Of a DNA stretch of 64,000 nucleotides, positions 56,690 through 64,000 are shown in pieces. Source of the stretch: Enoplolaimus lenunculus (lineage: Eukaryota > Nematoda > Enoplea > Enoplida > Thoracostomopsidae); the NCBI GenBank assembly GCA_030248215.1, contig JASANG010003411.1, positions 186,001 through 250,000 of the forward strand, written 5' to 3'. Position 1 is the first letter of the stretch, and each line of letters begins with the position of its first letter. The notes below the pieces were generated by a model. The model did no database searches. It worked only from the letters and a program-made list of their open reading frames with translations, and had not been told where the DNA came from. A program made the position numbers and the translations under genes.

Positions 56690-56850
56690 CCTGTAGCCGG
56701 CTCACTTTGTTAGGAGGGCTAGAAATTTTTCAGTAGACGCATACAAGGGTTTTTAACTACTTACAAGTAAGGTTGAAAATTTTCCAGGGATGCTAAAACT
56801 TTTCCAGGGTGGGATGAGTCCCCTTCGCCCCCCCCTTGGCTACTGGTTCG
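56690..56850 (+). mobile_element. hAT-like MITE (CAGGCCCGTAGCC family), worn ends
   Basis: CCTGTAGCCGGCTCACTTTG at the left and CCTTGGCTACTGGTTCGG at the right. Confidence 0.62.
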
Positions 56851-57101
56851 GCTAAAGAGTTAATGACTCTATAGACAAGAGGAGTGCAACTTACAATTTC
56901 TTGCGTTAAAACGTTCAATGTGCGCCTTTGCTTGTTTGGTTTTACCTCACCGTACTTTATGGAGATAAATACCGCATGAAACAAAGGAAGTTGATGAACT
57001 CTTAGCTAATTGTAAACGGAATGCGGCATCGTTTAAACGTATTCAATCGACCAGAATCAAACAATTTGTTACCTTTAACTGCCTTAAGTGTAGGTTGATT
57101 G

Positions 57102-57309
57102 GGCCCATGTTTAGATCAGGGGCGGAACGTTTTTCTGTGGCACCAGAACAGAATAAGCTTAAGCTTTAGACTAACTTTTTTGCTTGGCTTAGGCTTAGGG
57201 TTAGTCTTAGGCTTAGGAATACACTTATTCTTACACTTGGGCTTAGCTTTAGGTTTAGGCTTAGGAGTATGCTTATAATACTGTTCCACCCCTGTTCTTT
57301 ACATTGGCC
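57102..57309 (+). mobile_element. GGCC-MITE, type A
   Basis: GGCCCATGTTTAGATCAGGG and CCCTGTTCTTTACATTGGCC ends, two TTAGGC blocks. No matching target duplication. Confidence 0.8.
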
Positions 57310-57354
57310 ATTGTTTTCTATGCACAATGTACCCACGTTGTATTAACCTCTTGT

Positions 57355-57523
57355 CAGGGTCGGAGCAGCCACACCAAAAGCCCCATTTGGGGTCCCCATC
57401 CATAAAAGTGACCCACCCGAACCGTTAAAACAAAAACCGCTGAAGTTTTAAAATGTGTCTGGCTTCTCGATCCCTTCATTCGCGAATTTGGGGGCGCCCC
57501 TACCCCTGTTTGCTCCGGCACTG
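57355..57523 (+). mobile_element. hAT-like MITE (CAGGGTCGGAGCA family), exact target duplication
   Basis: CCTCTTGT at 57347-57354 and 57524-57531. Ends CAGGGTCGGAGCAGCC and TTTGCTCCGGCACTG. CAG...CTG ends with 8-bp duplication is the hAT pattern. Confidence 0.88.
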
Positions 57524-57531
57524 CCTCTTGT

Positions 57532-58580
57532 CTAAAATATAATTATAGATTCTTAGTAGTCTTGGTTTATAGGCAAATTAAGTATTGTAATAACTGTGGG
57601 CGGAATATCAACTCTATTAGGCACAACGATAAAACGTTTGTTAAATGTTTGTGCTATTTTTGAGGTAGTTAGCTATGTTACCTTGTAACTTATATTTTGT
57701 TCGAAAGACTGACTGTATTTGGGAGCCCCGCGTTTACTCAATAGAAAGAGGCGACCAGCATATACCTTTTGTTCCAACCAAAAATAGGTAAAGTTACCTA
57801 CTCTGGTGTAACAGCAACCATTGATTCTTGTTGGCGAAACATAACGACCCTAACTTCAATTGAACTCAAGTTTTCACATAGACAGGTTGTTCAAATTTTC
57901 TTTAATTTTTTATGGTTTTGGAAGTTAATATATTCGTATATATTTTATAGCTTGCGGCATGGAAACCGACATGTATGCGCAAAGGGGTGCTACTGCGACC
58001 CCCTGGGTGGTTACTTTAAGCAGTTTCATCGACTACTTCTCTACCCACGGTAGTTCGTGGTTGTGTTATACATTTTTAACTTAGAAAAATTCTATTCACA
58101 GCCTTAAATAATTTAAATTTATCGTCAAAGTCATTAAAACAACGAAAAATTCGAACTTACATTATGTTAAATAAATATTTCCGAAAACCTGAGGGATGAA
58201 AATCTATATTTTGAGTAATTAGGTCTATACCTCATACTGTTACTAGTAAATTTTTGCAATTTTTTATATTATAAAATAACTTTTCCGCCTGACGGGTTGC
58301 AGTCAGCTAAATTCAGTTGCAAATCCTCGCGTAAGAAACGTACGGCAAATAATTAATATTTTGTCGCAATACAGGCAGTTGTTGGTCGACCACAAGCAAC
58401 TTTAGTAGTTCACCAATCACCACTTGATTCTGTATACTGAATAATGCCGCTATTAAGTCAGCCTTAGCTTTTATCTAATTTGTGACAAAACAGTGTTGGT
58501 ATCATTAGCCAAATTAATCACCTGATTTGCCATAGTACCATGTGTAATCAGAACGCTATGCTTGATTATACTAGCGGCCT
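57532..58580. other. Intergenic stretch
   Basis: Contains AAAAATAGGTAAAGTTACC followed by TACTCTGGTGTAACAGCAAC at 57779-57820, which is the reverse complement of 56478-56530, so a repeat is shared. No gene supported. Confidence 0.4.
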
Positions 58581-58584
58581 GCAA

Positions 58585-58940
58585 AAAGAAGGGACTGCTC
58601 GCTTATCGCATCGGTTTTTTTTCAATGAAAACAATTTGCTATCGGCACTTTGGCCGATGTAAAGATCAGGTGCGGAACGTTTTTCTGCGGGACTACAGAA
58701 ACGAAGTGACTGTTCGCTTATCGCCTCGGTTTTTTTGATGAAAACAATCTGAATTGTCCTACCGGTATTTTGGTCGATGTAAAGATTAGGTAAGGAACGT
58801 TGTTCTGTCGGACTGCAATAGAGTAAGCTTAAGCTTTAGACTTATTTTTTGCTTTAGCTGCGGCTTAGGTTTAGGGTTAGGCTAAAACGTAGTAATATGG
58901 GTTATACTAGCTTTGGGTCTGTGTGCTGCTATACATTGGC
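58585..58940 (+). mobile_element. GGCC-MITE with its left end and flank duplicated in tandem
   Basis: GACTGCTCGCTTATCGCATC, ATGAAAACAAT and GATGTAAAGATCAGGTGCGG occur at 58593-58690 and again, changed, at 58710-58805. After the second one the element continues normally (TGCAATAGAGTAAGC, TTAGG runs) to CTATACATTGGCC. Confidence 0.65.
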
Positions 58941-59371
58941 CAAAATTTTTATACTAAACAGGCTGTAGCATGAGGTCTGCTATTTTGCATTCCGTTGTAT
59001 GCTCGAGCCTCGTAAAAAGAAGTTTACAAAAAGACACCGCTGGTGCTTGTCAGATTTGACCCCCACAGCTCTGCGACTAGCCTGTGAGATAGGCTTTTGT
59101 ACGGTATCATTCAGGACAGCCGCACGTCAGAGCAATCCGTATCCGAGGTAGGGGCACATACTCTGGGGTGCAATATACAATGGCTGCAGGGTCGAAGAAT
59201 TAAGCGATGCTAACGCGAAGCCAAATTATCGTGAATAACGCGTTGCTTAACCTGAATTTTGTTGAATCTGCAATTGTTTAAATTGCAAAGAGGATCGGGC
59301 TTTTCAGAGACCAACGGTACCCGGTGCCGCTATGGGACGTGATGGTAGGATCGACATTGACTGGCCGAGAA

Positions 59372-59470
59372 TATTTAAGGGCCGTCCCATAAAAGGTGGG
59401 ACTGCAAAAAAGTAGGCTTAGATTTTAGACTACATTTTTACTTAGGCTTTTTCTTACGCGGGTTTTGCAG
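59372..59470 (+). mobile_element. GGCC-MITE fragment, type B
   Basis: AGGGCCGTCCCATAAAAGGTGG, AGTAGGCTTAGATTTTAGAC and a short TTAGG stretch. Confidence 0.5.
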
Positions 59471-59649
59471 AAATAAATATTAAATGCCGTTCAATTACTT
59501 ATAAGCTAAACAGATGGAGTTCTGAGTACGACTTTGTCAGTTTTCAAGCAATTACTAAAGTATGCTATAGGTTCTGAAACCGTACTTAAAGTGAAGTAAA
59601 TACTTAAATCACTCAGCAAGATTGATGAACTGCAGTCTATCAGTTGTGG

Positions 59650-59853
59650 GGCCCATGTTACTTTAATGGGCGTCCACGTTTCTGGTGGGTCTATGAAACA
59701 GTAGGTTTAGATTCTAGATTACATTTTTTTGCTTATGTTTAGGCTTAGGCTTACGGTTACGCTTTAGGAAAACATTTTTACAACGCTTAGGCTTAGGCTT
59801 AGGCTTAGGAATACGCTTAATCTACTGTTAAGCCCCTTAAAGTAACATTGGCC
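59650..59853 (+). mobile_element. GGCC-MITE, type B, 8-bp target duplication
   Basis: AGTTGTGG and ATTTGTGG (7 of 8) at 59642-59649 and 59854-59861. Ends GGCCCATGTTACTTTAATGG and CCTTAAAGTAACATTGGCC. Confidence 0.85.
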
Positions 59854-60194
59854 ATTTGTGGTATAGTATCCATTGCTTAATGGAGATTGTAGACTGATGT
59901 TACTTGTGTAATATCAAACAAATCTCAGTTTGTTTCTTATGACGCTGACCCAATAATTAGAGTATTTGTTAATTTATTTCCAAATTTCCAAAAAGTTAAA
60001 TATTTTAATATTAAGTCAGCGACTTAAGTACCACAACGTAAGATTTTATAAATTCAAGTAATGTGAAATTTAATATTTTAGAGAAATAAACGAATAGTTA
60101 ATGGAATTGAAACTAGCGAAACCAGGGCTATGATTAAACTTTACACCTGAATTTGGTTTCGGCAGATTTAGGTCCATAAACTATGGTGTTTATT

Positions 60195-60682
60195 TGATTA
60201 TATATAAATATATATATTTTTATATATATGTATATATAATTATATATAGTTTATACAAATTGAACAATAAATGATAGGCTTTAATGGTCTTCTAAACACT
60301 ATGGTAGCAGGCAACAAAGCAACACAACGGTATAACTGGCTTTTGTACTAAAAATAACGTATACATAGGTGTTTTATGCTCACTTAGCTGTAACTGGTTT
60401 ATACATGGTGTGTATGTAAAACTGGTGCATTAAAATAAGCTAAGCACCTAATTTGGATGCCCGAACGTTCGTTTCGTTGTTTTTGAATTTATTAAAACCA
60501 TCAGGTTTTCACTTTCTAGGTTACTATACACAAATTAAGTTCAAAATTTAAGGTTGACCTGTAGCGGATCGAAATGGGGCTACGCAGGACTATATATGTA
60601 TATATGTATATATATTTATATATGTAAATATATATTTATATATGTATATATATTTATATATGTATATATAGATATATAGTAA
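60195..60682. repeat. Two AT microsatellites
   Basis: Runs at 60195-60251 and 60586-60682 (TATATGTATATATTTATATA type), with about 330 bases of plain AT-rich sequence between them in which I see nothing else. Confidence 0.85.
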
Positions 60683-60812
60683 GTTGGGTAGTGTTGTTTT
60701 CACAGGCGAGTCCTAAAGAGACCGTCAACCAGGCAGGCAATAGCCCCCCGACCATGATCAAACCAAGATGTTCTATTAACCATTAGTATTAAAATTGCGT
60801 TTTGCGTTTCGC

Positions 60813-61012
60813 CAGGGCCGGAGCAACCACCCCCATACCACCATTTGGAGGACCCTTCCCTAAAGGGACTTCCGTCTAAACCGGTTGAAACAAAAACCGT
60901 CCCGAAGTTTTACAATGCGCCTGACTTCTCGCTCATTTCGCTCACGAGTTTTGGGGACCGATCCTGGAGTTTGAGGGGAGCCCCCCCCACACCCCTGTCA
61001 GCTCCGGCACTA
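60813..61012 (+). mobile_element. hAT-like MITE (CAGGGCCGGAGCA family)
   Basis: Ends CAGGGCCGGAGCAACC and TCAGCTCCGGCACTA. Flanks CGTTTCGC and CATGTCGC agree at 6 of 8. Confidence 0.75.
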
Positions 61013-61438
61013 CATGTCGCTCATTTTGCTTGCGAGCTTTTCCCATTTCTCACTATTATATAATGTGCGCGGTCTGACTCATCCGGAAATTCCAGATCCG
61101 TTGCTGTGAGGTCGACTCGGAAGATTTAGTAACTGTGGTTGTATTAATACTATTGCAGCGTTCGTCTGTAAAATGGATTTCAATTTTTGAAAAAAAAAAC
61201 CGAAATTCAGAAGGCTTTTTTTGCGATTTACGTCTGCGAAAAGTGTTTAGGTCGCTCACGTTAGTCAGGCATAAGCTTTGTTTAATTTTAATTTTAAATG
61301 CAAACGATTGTCGTGTCAAACTTTAAATTTTAACGAGATATTAGCTGAATTTCTGAAACCCTGCTTAAATACGATTTAGTTCGCTAAGTATGTGTGCTAA
61401 GCAATCACTTAACCAATTCGCAATTTTTAAACGATTAG

Positions 61439-61703
61439 CCCTTTCTCACATGAATATTTTCTATTTCCCCTGAGACATACCTTTATGCTAGGATTCGAAC
61501 TCCAGTGACTTGAGTGGGAGGCGTATACCATCACCACTCAGCTATAGTGGAGCTTGACGCTCGAGCCCGAGGGTTCTCTCACGTCTTGTGGTGATTTAGT
61601 TCTATGTATACGTGTTGCAATTGTTAAACACGGTGCGATATATATGATTTAACGTATATACACTGCGCTAAGTTGCCTATAGGCAACTCAATGTGAGAAC
61701 GGG
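61439..61703 (-). mobile_element. TTAACCC MITE with tRNA-Gly-like sequence
   Basis: 265 bp, near-identical in layout to the copy at 31959. The left flank is TTAG (a changed TTAA), the right flank TTAA at 61704-61707. The tRNA-like part again has the A box, a CTCCCAC-type loop and a GGATTCGAACTCC B box on the reverse strand. Confidence 0.85.
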
Positions 61704-61709
61704 TTAAAA

Positions 61710-62520
61710 GTTTAGGCATATTAATCTTGGTCTAATTAAAGACTCATGATGCATCCTTAATAGAAAGCAAAATTATGGCTTTTGTGTTATGATAGTGGCT
61801 CACATATGGCGTTTATTTGTTTGTGCTCAAAGGATATTTTCTTTTCCGTTGAAAACAAGGAAAAACGTTTTTCAGTCTTTAAAACAACCTTCTTGATTCT
61901 CGGCTTCATGTTTTCAAATGGGTTTATGCCCACTCGAAATAAAACTATCGGATTCAGAGGGTGCGGGTCGGTTGGCGTACGCCCCCCGTGTCAAAAAATT
62001 ATTGTGAGAAAATGGTTAGGCGGCGGCTTCAACTTTAAACAATTTTTCCCACACAGAAAATTGGCACATCTAAAGTGTACAGTGTAAATTGCGTTTCAAA
62101 ACTTTCACCAGACCGACCGCCGTTAGCAATTTGTGGATCCGCCACTGGATCCCACTACGAGACTTAGGGAATATGATTAGAAGGCTTACATTAAAAGGCG
62201 TGTACACTTGGGCTAAGACTTTAAACTTAGTCCACAGGGGGTCCTTATTGTTAAAATGAGACATTGTTGACAAATGTTTTTCAGAACCAATCTAAAACGG
62301 TATACAATGTTTCAGTGATTATTGGTTGTTTACTACTCGGAATATACCAGCTTATCGCTTAGCAACTGTTGGATTCAACACAAAAACTGGAAAAAGTCTT
62401 TAAAAATTGCTGACGTAGGATTTTGTTTACAAAAAATTGTTTCAGTGTCCGCCAAGGGCTTAGCGGGGAGGGGAAGCGGGTTCAAGGACCAACCCCGTTT
62501 GATTTTCTGAGGTCCTGGCC
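61710..62520. other. Intergenic stretch without supported gene
   Basis: A GATCCGCCACTGGATCC phrase near 62136 marks a remnant of the CAGTGGCGGATCCAGG family. The open frames here have no family resemblance. Confidence 0.35.
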
Positions 62521-63085
62521 ACACCCGTCGCTGCCGCGTGACACTACTTGCCGAAATCCATCATATACGCAGCCAGATTATAAGCTCTTAGCGAGTGTAT
62601 TAATGCTAGCATGGGCTGAAAAATTTTCACAAGGCTCATCCAAGGATTTCATGCAACTTCTTACAAGCGAGGTTGAAACTTTTCTAGCGGCCTATTGAAT
62701 AAGGTTCGAAGGCCCTGACCGCTCTTTGACTACGGGTACGAATTAATTGTCATTTTGGGCAGTCACATATTACACCTTTCCATTAGCAAAGCCCAGTTAT
62801 TATTTCGGGTTGAAGGTAATTTAATGAATAGGCCCTCGAATAAAAGGTATATACCACGGGTAGTCCTGAATGTCGAAAGGTCAAAAACCTGAAATCAATT
62901 TGTGTTTTCTACGCCTGCTGTGCCTGACCCGTAGGCCGCTCACTTTGCGATTGGGCTAAAAATTTTCAACGGAATCATAGAAGGGTTTTCGTATACTTAA
63001 CAAACAAGGTTGTTTTCTGGTGGGTGCCAAAATGTTTCTAGCATACTGGGCCTTCATAGCCCCTGTTGGCTACGGGCACGTCCTG
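62520..63085. repeat. Two decayed copies of the CAGGCCCGTAGCC family
   Basis: The first (about 62540-62740) keeps TTTCATGCAACTTCTTACAA-like and TTGACTACGGG text. The second (about 62930-63080) keeps CCCGTAGGCCGCTCACTTTG and GTTGGCTACGGGCACG. Confidence 0.5.
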
Positions 63086-64000
63086 TGCTCGCTGTGTAAA
63101 ACTTTTACATTACGTTATACTCTCCCGCAATATAAATTTTAGCGAACGCCTCTGAATAGCGAACCTACTTTGTACTTTTCCAAAACCAAAGGCAAAACCC
63201 TTATTATTGTTTCTGGTTTAGCTTTTATTTAAATCAATAGGTCTTCGAATATAAGGTATATATTGATACTAAAGGCCCATTGAAAATTTAAAATCACAAA
63301 TCAGTTGACGTCACTTTCCCGTTGTTGGGTTTCTTTGAACCAGTCAGGTTTTGCAGACCGGTGGCAACGTTAATTGGGTGCGGCTGGCTTACTCGCGAAG
63401 CAAAGAGCGGACCACACAGGTCTACGGTCTCTAACAATGGATCCAAACCAAAATTTTCTGTTGAAATTTGTACAAAAACTACGTTTTGCCTTCTGGTTCG
63501 TAAGCTTTTATTTCGTTATATTATATATCGCCCGGTATCCTCGTCAGAAAGTTTTAGCTTCGCAACAGGGTTGACTGTGTACTAATTGTTTGGTTATGCT
63601 GATAGTATACAATATGGTTCTTTCAGTATAAAACGGTTTAGTTGTGTTGAATACAAGTGAAATATACGCCCAAAACGGGGGAAAGGTTTCAACAAGACGA
63701 ATTGCTACCCCCCATGTGCTATGGTTTAACTACGACAGTAAACGCGGTTGGGGGTAGCCAATCGAGATCGATCTCTACCGATAAATACCATGACGTCATT
63801 CGTAAATACATAAGGGCCAATGTGTTATCAGTAGTGAGCGGGTCAATTCAGTATAACCTAGACATGTTCACACTTTCCAAAAAGCAATGGTTGATCAAGC
63901 CACAATTTGTTAAAGCGAACAAAAGTATTATAGACATATGGCTTAAAAGTGAAAACTAAAATATTCGAAAACAATGTCTGGATACTGCTAAATTTTGACT
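63086..64000. other. Window end, two unassigned open frames
   Basis: The frame from ATG 63437 gives about 45 residues with a strong hydrophobic stretch (LRFAFWFVSFYFVILYIA). A second frame, 63657-63959, gives MCYGLTTTVNAVGGSQ and ANKSIIDIWLKSEN at its end. Base composition is less AT-rich than the surroundings, so exons of a gene are possible, but no splice pair in frame joins them and no family was recognised. Confidence 0.25.

Noticed and set aside
1-64000. LTR, retroviral, Polinton or LINE sequences
   Set aside because: No reverse transcriptase, integrase, capsid or envelope motif, long direct terminal repeat or A-tailed LINE end was recognised in the window.

Overview
This is nuclear DNA of an animal, AT-rich and gene-poor, with genes split by introns that end mostly in TTTCAG-like acceptors. 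Three host genes can be read, all on the + strand. They are a seven-exon secreted haem peroxidase of the peroxidasin/peroxinectin kind (1129-9935), a single-exon neuropeptide receptor of the sex-peptide-receptor/myoinhibitory-peptide-receptor group (40712-42265), and a seven-exon short transmembrane DSL (Delta/Serrate/LAG-2) protein without EGF repeats (44964-50372). In both split genes the exons were joined by matching splice sites and reading phase, and every junction closes in frame. The receptor type suggests a protostome. The many TTAGGC-type hexamers recall the nematode telomere repeat, but they sit inside small transposons, so they do not settle the taxon.

Most of the rest is short non-autonomous DNA transposons. 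The commonest, called here the GGCC-MITE, starts and ends with GGCC(C/A)ATG inverted repeats, is flanked by 8-bp target duplications, and carries a run of TTAGGC-like hexamers inside. Type A ends read ATGTAAAGATCAGGG; type B ends read ATGTTACTTTTAGGG. About 35 whole or partial copies lie across the window, including in the introns of both split genes. Other families are: a TTAACCC MITE (piggyBac type, TTAA target) that carries a tRNA-Gly(CCC)-like sequence; two mariner-like foldback families with TA targets; several CAG...CTG hAT-like families with exact 8-bp duplications; and a larger foldback family (25.2, 26.1, 29.5 and 44.2 kb). A nearly complete autonomous piggyBac element with one homopolymer frameshift lies at 21389-23592. 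No LTR, retroviral or other virus-like element was recognised.

Layout: 0-10 kb peroxidase gene, with MITEs and tRNA-like sequences in its introns. 10-21 kb intergenic, with foldback MITEs, nested insertions and a tandem array near 16 kb. 21.4-23.6 kb piggyBac. 23.6-38.5 kb intergenic MITE field. 38.5-40.5 kb a period-20 satellite and a GC-rich ~84-bp tandem repeat just upstream of the receptor. 40.7-42.3 kb receptor. 45-50.4 kb DSL gene. 50.4-64 kb intergenic repeats, with no gene that could be supported. The three host genes have no evident pathway in common; the peroxidase and DSL products enter the secretory pathway and the receptor is a plasma-membrane protein.
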